DNA of 60,000 bases. Origin: Adiantum capillus-veneris (lineage: Eukaryota; Streptophyta; Polypodiopsida; Polypodiales; Pteridaceae). Position 1 is the stretch's first letter; the number at the start of each line of letters is the position of its first letter. Under the pieces are notes generated by a model. It searched no databases, was not told the DNA's origin, and worked only from the letters and a program-made list of their open reading frames with translations. The position numbers and the translations under genes were made by a program. This document shows positions 33,752-44,025 of this stretch, in pieces. Where the stretch lies: NCBI GenBank assembly GCA_014529385.2, contig CM043956.1, positions 89,525,221 through 89,585,220 of the forward strand, in the 5' to 3' direction.

Positions 33752-36700
33752 TTAAGAGATCTCTCTCTCATCCTCGCATAACTCAGCATAACTTCCTATA
33801 TCTATATAGAGCTCTCCGTTTAAACACATATCCTCTGTTTCATTTTGTAGCTCCTCTGCATGCACCCCATATAGAGTAGTAGCATCTTGATGCTCGTCTG
33901 GCACCACCGCAGCGGCTTCTGATTGAGCATCTTCTCTGATCTCCTCCATTGATATCGTTGTGATTGGCACATGGTAGCCTTCATACGTCCTTGCACTACG
34001 AGGGGCTACCTCTATGACGTACCACTAGTTTGATGTAGACTTTGTAGGATGAAATACTACCTGCCAGAGCCACATAACTTACATGAGAGCCACATAACTT
34101 GTAAAAGGGGGATGTTAACTATTTATATACTTACTTGTTCACAATGCTCGGGTAGTACGAAAGTGTCTCTTAGGTCAGTCCATTTCTTAGTAGAATCCAC
34201 CTCAAGAAAACCAGACTCTCCTCTACGCACAGTAGCGTTTCGACCCTCCATGATTATCTTGAACCATTGCACGTCGAACAAGTCGACAAAAAATCCTCTG
34301 TAATCGATCCTCAAAATCTCTTGCAGCGTGCCGAAGTAAGTGAGTTCCGCCACCACGGGATCTGCATCAGAGGAACGTCGTCGACTAGACTGTTCAAATT
34401 TTGCCATGATTCCACAATCTTGAGTAAAACGCTTTTTGTCGATTCGTTCCACCCTAAAATGTCGACCTTTACACCATGCTGCTGTGTATGACTTATACTA
34501 CAACGAACAAAGATTATGAGTGGCCGTTCAAACGTTTATAAATAAAGTCACTTGCTAGTCGTACATTGCAAACTTACCTTGGTCGCACAACCCCGAGAGT
34601 ACTCCCACTCTTCTTCAGTCACTTCGTCACCGCATTGTTGTGCGCTTTTCAATTGGTTGTGCAACCATCTTAAGCTCATGAAGGTTGGTAGGCTCTCCAG
34701 AACCGCTGGATAGTGCATCGGTGGTCGTCTTCCCCGTCTCCACTCGATTCGTGCCCTTTGTCGCTCTTGCTTTGCATCCTCATATTGTGAAATCCACTTT
34801 TGCATCACTGGATTGTGAAGCATGCAAAATCGGTTGATTTTAGCCTCTAGATCTTCCGTCATCTTCTTCTCAACACCGAGATTGCACATGACAATCCCAG
34901 ATATGCGCTCATCATCTATGGTTCGCCATAGCGTGTCCCGGGATTTATCAAATCCGTCTAGCCACTCTCCAATGTACACTAGGGACTCTGATACCAACCA
35001 ACCTTCTGCCATGCTACCCTCCGGATGTGCCTTTTGACGCACATATCCCTTAAGCGTTTTCATGAAACGCTCTAAGAAGAACATCCATCTGGAATGAACT
35101 GTGCCAGCTATTTCCACCTCATCAACTATGTGAATAAGAAGATGCACCTGAATGGTTAGTATTGTAGTAGGAAAATGTTTCTCAAACATGCACACAAGCT
35201 CCGCAGCATTTAGTTTGGCGAATGGTATGGAGTCTACGTCGATCTCCTTTTGTGAGATCCATTGCACCAGCTTTGCAAGTTTGTAGATTGTGTTACGGAT
35301 GTCGAGAGACAAACATCCCTCAATGGCAACCGGTAAAATAAACTGTAAAGTATGTGCAGCAATGATATTAAAGTCCACATTTTATGCAATGATATTAAAG
35401 TCCACTATGAACGTACCTGACACATTTTATGCCAATCGTGTGACTTCAAACCGGTAAGCTTTCCTTCTTTAGTAAAACACGTTCGGAGCGAGTGCATTAC
35501 GCCAGTGGGGGTCCGCAAAGATCGAATGGCCTCTTTTACTTTGCGTTCTTGGGCTCCTGTGAAAATCCATGGTGCTTTAGGAAGTTTTATCGATCCATCA
35601 GACGCTGTTTGCGGCCAATATTGCTCCATACGATCCACATTTCTAAGGTCAACTCTGGCTCCCAAAGTATCTTTCTTGCCGGTCAAATGGTCCCATAGTA
35701 GATTACCCACATTCTTGAATATGTGCATTGGATCGAGCAAGTGATTGATCACGAGTCGGGGCCAGTATGGTAACTCGTACCATAGAGATAGTCTCTTCAT
35801 CCCTGGAGGCAATCCGTCATCGCACATCTCCTTCTGCTCTAACCATGCTTGTGCAGACATCCTTGGTGGCTCTCTTCCCAAAAAGCCGTCGCGTAACACA
35901 TGATTCTCCGGAAGATACGCTTGATGACCTTCGTAGATTTGCTTCTTCAGTGAGGGTGCCCTACGTGCATTCAGTCTAGGTCCACATGTGACACATGCTC
36001 TGTATCCGCTTGTTTGAAGCCCTGCATGTATACACATGATAATAGATCAACTATGGGGAAAAACAAGATTTACAGTGTCTGAGAGAGGAGTGTCAATAGA
36101 TCACCTGAGCATTCTGTTAGCCCGGGATAGTCATGCATGGTCCACATTAGAATACCTCTGATCAAAGCATTCCGTCGTCCTGTGTGTCGGCTCATATCCA
36201 CCACCTCTATGCCAATCCACAATTGTTGTAGCTCTTCCAATAGTGGACGAAGATACACATCCATATTCCCCACTTTATATCGCCCTGGCACAATCAAGCT
36301 TAGCCATAGGTGCCCCTTCTTCGTAGTCAACCACGGGGGAATGTTGTAGTTGACGATGACAACGGGCCATACACTGTAAGATGTTGATCTTTGACCAAAT
36401 GGATTTACGCCATCCATAGCCAGGCCTAAGCGCAAATTTCGAGCTTCCCTGGCAAAATCCGACCATGTTCCATCTATATGTTTCCAGGCTGCGCAATCTG
36501 CAGGAATTCGTAGCACACCATCCGAAGATTTATTCTCCTCATGCCATGATGCTAGGGCGGCCATGGACTTACATTCGAAGAAATGCTTGATGCGAGGAAG
36601 CAAAGGAAAATGTCGCAAAACCTTTTGTGGAATTTTTGTCCCGTGGAGATCTACTCGATATCTTTCGGAATCACATTTCGGACACTTCTCCATGTCTGTG

Positions 36701-37473
36701 TATTCCCCTCTGAAAAGAATGCAGTCATTAGGACAAGCGTGGATAGAATTGTAATCCATCCCCAAGTTTCGCAAAATCTTTCTTGCTTCATCTCGGGAAT
36801 CTGGCATCACATTGTCAGCTGGTAGAATGTGCTCTTTCAGCAATCTACACAACATAAAAATATGATACAGTCGTGTAAAAATCTATCAGATCATTATACA
36901 TTTAGAGTTCTATTAAAGTAAACTAATTGTAATAGATCACCTGAAAAGCGCTGTGACGCTAGTGTCACTCCATCCAAACTTTGCCTGCATGTTGAGAAGA
37001 ACCAGGAGTGCTTTCAATCTAGACATACGTGCTCCATTATACAATGATGTATCGGCTTCACTTTTCATATCATCATAGATAAGCCTTTCTGAATCCATGA
37101 TCGTCTCGATCATTTCATCAATCTCGGGCTCAAACATTGCCTCGTTGGGAATGTGCTCTGCATGATCATCCCCCGAGCTGTCAGAGGCTACATCTTGTGG
37201 CCTCACATATGCTGCTTGACCAAAGCGCCTACGAATACGTCTATTGGGTTGCAAGATTGCTGCTTGTTGGCCAGCGTCAGAGTCCGACGAGTTATAATTG
37301 GCAACAACTCGATCTATAATAGATGGATCGAACTCGCCAAATTCGCGAACATGCTGCAAAGAAACACGTCTTGTCCGTCGCACAGCATGCTTGCATTGAT
37401 TACAAGGACATAAGACCCTCGTTGAGAGATAGGTGTTTCGGTTGGACGGTCCCACATCCTCGTCGCTACTCAT
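33752..37473 (-). CDS. TNP2-type CACTA transposase, six exons, one in-frame stop
   Basis: Predicted exons on the minus strand: 36,941-37,473; 36,105-36,844; 35,417-36,021; 34,578-35,342; 34,135-34,497; 33,752-34,060. All introns are GT-AG, 74-96 bp and in phase; the total is about 1,104 codons, starting MSSDEDVGPSN. Exon 1 holds CPCNQC of the transposase-associated domain. Exon 2 holds IHACPNDCILFR and the TNP2 core with GLAMDGVNPFG (Asp at about residue 322, probable catalytic). Exon 3 has LLDPMHIFKNV (Asp at about 521) and KSHDWHKM. Exon 4 is DUF4218, with SRWMFFLERF and HPEGSMAEG. Exon 5 is DUF4216, with YFGTLQEILRIDYRGFFVDL. A TAG at 34,025-34,027 in exon 6 would end the protein at about 1,013 residues, after the catalytic domains. 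The protein would cut and rejoin element ends in the nucleus. Confidence 0.85.
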
Positions 37474-37538
37474 AATGAGGATAAAAAACTTATAACCTGG
37501 ACAACAAATTTAATATTCTATTGGCATTCTTCGTCTTA

Positions 37539-37546
<8 letters not shown>

Positions 37547-37602
<56 letters not shown>
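37547..37602. repeat. (CT)n microsatellite upstream of the transposase gene
   Basis: Pure CT dinucleotides 75-130 bp upstream of the predicted transposase start, so a GA tract in the sense strand of its leader or promoter. Confidence 0.9.
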
Positions 37603-37605
<3 letters not shown>

Positions 37606-37912
37606 ACCTCACATTCTCTAGTCATGTCTAATCCCCGCACACCTCGGTCTAGAGGTGCACGGAGATCAGAACCACCGGGTTATAATCTCGTCTTTATTGG
37701 TCAATACCTATATTTGTGGGTACAAGAAATCTAGACACCCACGTCTACATGATACTACATGTAGTGGACAAAATCCCTTTGCCTCTTCTCTAGCTGTAGC
37801 ACTTCACTTCATCTTAACATCTTTTCACAGTAGATCTTTTCACTGTTCGTCTAACTCTAAACCCTAAACCGTAAGTAATTCTTGCGTGGACTCGATCTAA
37901 CGTAAATAAGCG

Positions 37913-38277
37913 TAAATCTAAATAAACGTAAATCTAACTAAAAATAAAGCTAAATCTAATTTAACGTAAGTCTAATGACTAGAGGTTGTCTAGATGGTCA
38001 TTGTGTCGGGGATGTAGTGACTCTTGCCGCCCTGAAGATCCACCTTCTTCCCTATCTTCTGAAGACATTTCACCAGTACTTTTGGATCGACGGAGCCCAC
38101 CATGAGTGAAGGCAGCAATACCCTATATTCCATTGAGGGCTTTCTTCACCCGCTTCATGCAGGCATCGCAGTCTATGGAGACCCGCATCTAATCTAATAT
38201 AACGTAAATCTAAATCTAGCTTAAATAAACGTAAATCTAGTTAAAAATAAACCTAAATCTAATTTAATGTAAGTCTA
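37913..38277. repeat. Direct repeats flanking the HMA fragment
   Basis: Two similar AT-rich segments of about 65 bp, rich in TAAATCTAA and AACGTAA motifs. Each ends CTAAATCTAATTTAA(C/T)GTAAG with TCTA following, and they bracket the HMA fragment. Confidence 0.75.
37990..38188 (-). pseudogene. Captured heavy-metal-associated (HMA) domain fragment
   Basis: The minus strand encodes, from 38,188, 21 codons reading MRVSIDCDACMKRVKKALNG followed by Ile and a stop. This matches the metal-binding start of plant HMA/HIPP proteins, where CxxC (here CDAC) binds the metal and is followed by a basic helix. From 38,100 in another frame it reads GSVDPKVLVKCLQKIGKK and onward to 37,990, matching the end of the HMA fold (usually YVDPKKVLKKIxKTGKK). 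The middle strands are missing and the frame is shifted, so this is a decayed host-gene piece. It sits inside the CACTA element, upstream of the transposase gene, between two copies of a direct repeat (about 37,913-37,978 and 38,213-38,277). Confidence 0.7.
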
Positions 38278-38560
38278 CATATAACCTAATCTTTAACGTC
38301 TTTTAAGATAGTTTCCTACGACGTTATAACTCTCTTCTTCCTGTGTGTGTGCGCGTGTGTGGATGTGTGTGCCAATAAAAAGAGATAAATGGTATAACCT
38401 TTCTATCACCCATGCCAAGTATGATAGATTGATTATGCCATTTCTCTCTTGAATAATAGGTCTTCAGTTCAACTCCTCGTCAGCTAGATCTTTAGGTCTT
38501 TTAATTTTAATTAGTTTCCTACGACGCTCCCTTAGTTTCTCTTTCTTTCTCTTTCAATGT

Positions 38561-38745
38561 GTGTGCGTTTTTTTGGATCGTATGCATGTTTTCTTTCTCT
38601 TTTCCTCTCTCAATGTGTGCGTTTTTTGTTTATGCATGTTCTCTCTCTCTTTTCCTCTCTCAATGCGTGCGTTTTTTGTTTATGCATGTTCTCTCTCTCT
38701 TTTTCTCTCTCAATGTGTGTGTGCATTCTTTGTTTATGTATGTGT
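38561..38745. repeat. 50-bp minisatellite
   Basis: Units begin TATGCATGTT at 38,581, 38,631 and 38,681, a 50-bp period, with a partial unit on each side. Long apparent proteins across it are artefacts of the repeat. Confidence 0.85.
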
Positions 38746-38758
38746 GTGCGTTTTTGCA

Positions 38759-38759
<1 letters not shown>

Positions 38760-38808
<49 letters not shown>

Positions 38809-38928
38809 AACACTATGTGTGTGTGTGTATGTGTGTGTGTGTGAGAGAGAGAGAGAGGGAGAGAGAAAGAGGGGAAGGGAACATGAGAATGAGGAGAGGG
38901 AAGGAGCATACCTGGCTCTCCTTCCTCT

Positions 38929-39026
<98 letters not shown>

Positions 39027-39057
39027 GAAAAAGAGAGAGAGAGAGAGAGAGAGAGTG
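38760..39057. repeat. Compound CT, GT and GA microsatellites
   Basis: A CT tract at about 38,761-38,804, a GT tract of about 88 bp at 38,934-39,022, and a GA tract at about 39,033-39,054. They lie between the minisatellite and the right subterminal array of the CACTA element. Confidence 0.9.
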
Positions 39058-39155
39058 AGGGAGAGCGTTACCTCCTCTTTGCTTGAGGGCGCCGAAAAAC
39101 TCAGATCTGAGATCTGAGTTTTTGGGCGCGCTCGGTTATTTTTTTTACCCCAGCT

Positions 39156-39261
39156 GGCGTCGCTATGAGCGTCGCTATAAGCGTCGCTATGAGCGTCGCA
39201 AATTTCTTTGTAAATTTGCGACGCTCATAGCGACGCTTATAGCGACGCTCATAGCGACGCC
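39156..39261. repeat. Perfect hairpin in the right subterminal region of CACTA
   Basis: Arms 39,156-39,205 and 39,212-39,261 are exact reverse complements (50 bp each) around a 6-base loop, CTTTGT. Each arm holds four GCGTCGC units. Two further units lie between it and the right terminal repeat. Confidence 0.93.
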
Positions 39262-39966
39262 GGGATTTTTTTTTTTGAGCGTCGCTGTGTGAGCGTCGCT
39301 AATGTGAAGAGCCTCTTGTAGTGTTTCATAAAAACACCACATTTGGTGTAAATACCGATCAAAGCATTGCCAATTTTTGGCATACATCCCGGCCAACTTT
39401 AATAAACCATGCCTGCGCATTCTAGATCCAGATTGACACGCTGTCAACTCTTGTTGACTCCATTCTTCACACTCCTCTCATAAGAACATTCTTCACGCCT
39501 AGTACCCAACTAAAGCTCAAGAATTACCAGATTAGCAATTGATCGAGGCGACCAGAGTGGTACCGAATTGGCTCCCGGTGAAACTGAAACTGGCCATATC
39601 TTGACAATCGAAACCTTGATTGATGAACTGGAAAAACAGACATGCTCCTGGAAGTGAGCACTTCAGGCCCATACATTTATAGCATCTTTGACCCTTTATC
39701 AGCAGCTACCCAATCCGGTATGGATGTGCTATCGACTCAACTTCAAACCGACATAATTTCCTATCTGTAGCTCCGATTCAAGCATACTCACTGTTAGCAT
39801 TACCAAGACATCTTTTGACCCTTAGAGTCGCATTTGGCATACTTTTAACTTAAAATTGGCTTGTTAGCAAGCCCTTATTACTGCTTAATAATCATGTAGG
39901 ATTCAAATAAAACTGATTGGCATCCCTTTGCTCATTTTCTTGTCATGGAAGCGGAGTTGCACGACA

Positions 39967-40080
39967 TCGGGCGTGATCAGGAGATTTGACAGGAGCTAGG
40001 CGCTTCTTGTACCCGTGAATTTACATCAATACAGATCCTTGATTTCATGCATCTACTCTATGTACATGCAATTTCTGTTA
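39967..40080. other. Spacer after the LTR array
   Basis: Short unannotated sequence between LTR 4 and a LINE fragment. No gene is visible. Confidence 0.35.
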
Positions 40081-40480
40081 CTCAGTTTGTTGTGCTCCCG
40101 TACTCGTCACATCTTTACTGGGCCGAGATCTTCTTTGAGAAGAGCAACAGAGGCTAGACTGACTAGAACTTATGCGACTTTCGGAGGATTGGAGAGGATG
40201 TGTTTGCAGGTTTAGTTACAGAAACCTAGGACAAAGTTATGGCTCTTTGATACTTTTGTTGCCTCTATTATGCTATATGGGGTGCAAGTTTGGGGACCTT
40301 CTTTAGGCCATGATGAGCTCAATATAACCTTCACTTACACCATTTGTTTAGGGTGTGAGGCTGCAAAATCGAATCATCTGTGAACATCTTAATCAGCAAT
40401 TGCTTACCATTCTAGATTTGAAGCCCTTTAATATCTCCTCGTGTCGTCGATTGTTCCAACATAGAAATAAGTGGGTGGGT
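40081..40480 (+). pseudogene. LINE ORF2 fragment, plus strand
   Basis: Broken frames contain KLWLFDTFVASIMLYGVQVW followed by GP, the conserved segment after the RT domain in plant LINEs (LFDTLVxPxLLYGxExWG). Stops interrupt it. It lies head to head with the minus-strand LINE that follows. Confidence 0.6.
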
Positions 40481-40539
40481 GCAACTTGTGAACCAAAGTG
40501 ACGCTAAGGGGCATCCTTGATAAATGAATCTCTTTACAT

Positions 40540-43450
40540 CAAAGTAGCCAACTATTCTTGAAGTGAAGAGCAATTCAGAGGATCTTCCTTCACCAGAGTA
40601 TTATTTGCTTGACCTATTCAAGGACTGGACCCCAAAATCTACAATGTTTGCACAAATGACCACTTTATTCTATCGTATTCTTTATCAAGGTCCAGTTGTA
40701 GTGAGATGCATTCTTATTTCTTGATCTTGGCATATTCCATGCCTATCAAGGCTACCAGGATGTTATCATAAATTGATCTCCCTTTATTAAATCCAAGTTG
40801 GCGCGGAGAGATAATATATACTAGCACAAGGGCCATTCTTCCAGCATTGAATTTAGCTAGCACCTTATATACTACCGTCAACATTGTGATAGGTCTCCAA
40901 TGTTTAATCTGAGAGATGCTACTTGCTTAGGAATGAGTTTGATAATCCCTTTCTTTACATTTGATTTGAGTGTACCTCGCCTTTGGTAAATGACTTGTTG
41001 ACCATATGAAAGAAAAACAGGCTTAGAAATCCCAAAACTCTTGACAAAACTCAACCATGATCCCATCCCTACTTGGAGAGTTGTCTTTTCCGAGTTTTCT
41101 GAGAGTCATAAAGGGTCTTTCCAAGTGATTTGCATGGTCACATTCCACTAATGCCTGGGTGGCTGCAAAATTCTTAGCCATGGATTCTTGGATCGTGCGG
41201 AGAGGGAGAGTTCTCCTTTCCAATAATTTGGCTGAGGTAATCTAACATCATTTTTTCCATATGACCAGGGTTGGTGATTTGAACTCCTTGGTTGTCAACC
41301 AAGGAGGAGATGGTAGCTTGTCTTTTTCCTACCTTAATAGTTGTGAGTAGTGTGTTTTTTTGTCATCCTCACTCTTGATGCTCCTCTCCTTGGCATGTAT
41401 CCCGAAGAGATTAATCTCTTGCACATGACTTTCATGCAAGGCTTGCTTGGTCTTTATCCATTCTATGCATTCTTGGTCAAAGGTATTGCCTTGTATTTTC
41501 TTTTGGCCTAGCTCATCAAATATGGATTTGAAGGTTGACGCTGCTTGTTGGTTCACCTTCTTTAATGTTGGTCCAACTCTCTTGTTATCAGTTTGAATTT
41601 TCTTACTAAATCTTTTCTTGGAGTCTAACCTTTCCATGTTGATGCCGTGGCTTGGCACAAGACACTAGAGCCTTAAAATGAACATCTTTAAATAGATTTG
41701 TGTAAGTAATAAGTAGTTTCTTGGCACCCTGCGGTTGATTTTTTTCCTCTGCAATAAATTTCAAGGAGCCAAGAAGAAGCCTTCCATGGCACAAGACACT
41801 AGAGCCTTAAAATGAACATCTTTAAATAGATTTGTGTAAGTAATAAGTAGTTTCTTGGCACCCTGCGGTTGATTTTTTTCCTCTGCAATAAATTTCAAGG
41901 AGCCAAGAAGAAGAAAATGATCTGGAGACTTTCATTTAGAAGGACTTGCATAAGCAAGAAGAAGGCACCCAATCCTCACTGTAGGAGAAATATAGCCTTT
42001 CAAGTTTGGAAGCAGACTGGGAGGATTGCAAATTGTGGTAAGTGAATCTCGTGTCATCCTTCCATGGGCAATCTTCCATGCATCAATCAGGGCCCATTTA
42101 TCTTCTAGGGTAACCCATTTCTTTTGTTCCCCTCCAGATGGAATGCTTGAAAGGTCTATGTGTCTTGTCTAGAACAAACCATATTAAAGTCTCCCACCAA
42201 GAAAAACTCCCCCCCCCCCCTCCCCCCATTAGTAATTTTGAGAGGTTTTTCCACAGTAACTTCTTGCCTTTGGAATTTTTGGTGGCTTAGGCATTGACAA
42301 TAGTGAGTTGATTGTTATGTGCCTTATTAGACACCCCTTGGGCCCTCCCAAACAAATGTTGAAAATTAATTTCTGGCTCTAGATCCCTATGGACACCTGT
42401 CATCATCATCATCATCAAATACATAAAAGAAGAGCATCTCATAGAATGATTGTTTCCTTGCTACTAAGGCACCAAGGTGATGTTCCTACAGACACCAATA
42501 GTTTATACCTTTCCTCTTCTTCATGCATTGCTAGAGATTCTCTTCCTTGTCTTCATTATAATGCCCTTCACATTCTAGGAACGCACTTGGAGTGTAGAGA
42601 TCATGGGGAAAGAGGGGCGAACTCCTCAATATCCGAAGTCTATCCACACTTTGCACCCCTTCTCATAGGAGATCCCAGATGCTCTTCAAAATCTAGGGAC
42701 TTCTCTTGCAACACTTTAAAGCGATTCTGTAGAGGGATGATGATAGTCTCACCTTTAAAAGGATCATGGACTAAACAGATACCCTCCTCTTTTAAGGAAT
42801 GAAAGGCCTCCACCGTCTTACTTTCCCTTTCCACTTCATTCACCCTCTTAGCCCTTTTCAGCCTCCGGACCTGCACTACCGTCGTAGTTTCTACATTAAG
42901 TAGCTTTCGTGTAGACGAGTGAAACGAAATATCTTTTTTATTGTGTGGGCAATCAGGGATTTGCAGTGTGATACTTTGTTTCCCCATTGATTTCCTCGGC
43001 ACATTCATGTCTTCTTTGTTGCAAATCATAGCCTTTGTTCTCTCCTTGCGACTTGCCTCTTGGTTCTTCTCAATATATTTCTCACTCTCTGCATGAGCTC
43101 CCTGCTCCCTCCCAAGCTTGGACTTGATTTTCAACCCTAATGATGGAGTCTTCATGATGCTATAGATCTTGCGGGGGGGGGGATAGTGGTGTTGTTTACA
43201 GGGGGAACATTGGATAAACTCTAATGGCGCCACAGGAAAGGGAAAATGCCCTTGAGAGAAAATTTGTGTGGGATGTAATTGTTCCACATATTCCAATTTT
43301 TTCCACACATTGAAAACTACAAGGTTGTAAAGGCGTTGCATACCTTGTGTAGAAGGGGATAAATTCAGTAAAGATATCCCTCGACATTGAGGTTGGCATA
43401 GAGTGTGGATGCACTAGTTTCATGGATATTGAAGGCATCAGTGGAGGGAA
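40540..43450 (-). pseudogene. LINE remnant with ORF1, endonuclease and RT parts
   Basis: Read on the minus strand the order is that of a plant LINE. 42,640-43,341 is a 233-residue frame from the end of ORF1, highly basic, starting MQRLYNLVVFNVWKKLEYVE. About 42,000-42,250 is endonuclease text with a VGDFNM-like motif. 41,329-41,658 is the linker with DQECIEWIKTKQALHE. 41,023-41,223 reads LRKLGKDNSPSRDGI, the RT entry motif (usually GKSPGxDGI). About 40,680-40,830 has SIYDNILVALIGMEYAK and the LDLDK motif A. It is cut off after motif A. Multiple stops show it is inactive. Confidence 0.7.
41654..41915. repeat. 134-bp tandem duplication within the LINE
   Basis: Two near-identical copies begin GGCACAAGACACTAGAGCC at 41,654 and 41,788. 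The copies are so alike that the duplication must be recent. Confidence 0.9.
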
Positions 43451-43460
43451 GAATCCTTGA

Positions 43461-43955
43461 TGTCAGATGTGGGAGAATGTAGACGGCTGGATAATCACCA
43501 TGTGGGAACGTGTTCTTAGAAGATGGGCAACGAATTACTTAGTAATTACTACAGTAAACCCGAAGTGTATAAATAGGGCCCATTACATTATTATCGGGTT
43601 GGCAATTGTTATCACATGTATTAGCGCTTTGGGCTATAATTGTACTTGAGCATCAGTGGCAGTATTGTCGGTTGTACTTTTCCTCTGTAATCATATTCGC
43701 TGTAATCTCGATCTGTAATCTCAATCATGGCATATATTTCAGTGATACTTACTTTTCGCCCAGTCTTCTGAATCTGAATCTGAATCTGAATATGAACCTT
43801 ATTCCAGTCTATAAGTCTGATTCTTATTTCAGTATCCACATTTCAGTCTAGTCTCTGATTTCTGTTCAGTCTGCTGTCTGAAATCTTCCTACACTAGCTG
43901 AAATCCTTCAACACTGGAATTAGCTGTCTCAAGAGATCAGCTCCAATTCCATTTT
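43461..43955 (+). repeat. Putative 5' LTR of the plus-strand gypsy element
   Basis: The LINE match stops at about 43,450 and a TG-initiated segment begins (TGTCAGATGTGGGAGAATG; TGTGGGAG at 43,468 is an alternative start). A TATAAATA box lies at 43,568-43,575 in the right orientation. TTGGCGATCACAGTGG at about 43,954-43,969 may be the primer-binding site, before gag at 44,026. No second LTR copy is in the window, so limits are tentative. Confidence 0.5.
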
Positions 43956-44025
43956 GGCGATCACAGTGGCTCGAGCTGAAGCTCGTTGACTGAAAGACTC
44001 TTCTCCCAGTTGAAGTTTTCAGCAA

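Larger units (their letters stand above)
31518..39323 (-). mobile_element. Complete CACTA (En/Spm) DNA transposon, 7.8 kb
   Basis: Terminal inverted repeats are CACTACAAGAGG at 31,518-31,529 and CCTCTTGTAGTG at 39,312-39,323, flanked by a TTT duplication (31,515-31,517 and 39,324-39,326). The other LTR copies show the unoccupied site as GCCTTTCATAAAAA at about 19,669, 24,237 and 26,922. Subterminal GCGTCGCTAT motifs crowd both ends. Inside are two minus-strand genes, a TNP2-type transposase and a TnpA-like protein. The element also carries microsatellites, a 50-bp minisatellite and an HMA-domain fragment. It looks structurally intact and fairly young, though the transposase has one in-frame TAG. 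Confidence 0.93.
30188..39966 (-). repeat. LTR 4, split by a CACTA transposon
   Basis: Starts TGTCGGGAG and ends GCACGACA. It is about 1,970 bp once the 7,806-bp CACTA element and its 3-bp duplication are removed. TATAAAAG on the minus strand lies at 30,941-30,948. Small deletions relative to LTRs 1 and 2 lie at about 31,286 and 39,777. It is the 5' LTR of internal region 3 and ends the array. The 5 bp outside LTR 4 (TCGGG) do not match those outside LTR 1 (CTTGG). Confidence 0.75.

Noticed and set aside
38557-39086. Long plus-strand reading frames of 95-175 residues
   Set aside because: They are translations of the minisatellite and CT/GT/GA microsatellites, with Ser/Leu and Val/Cys runs, and have no domain content.
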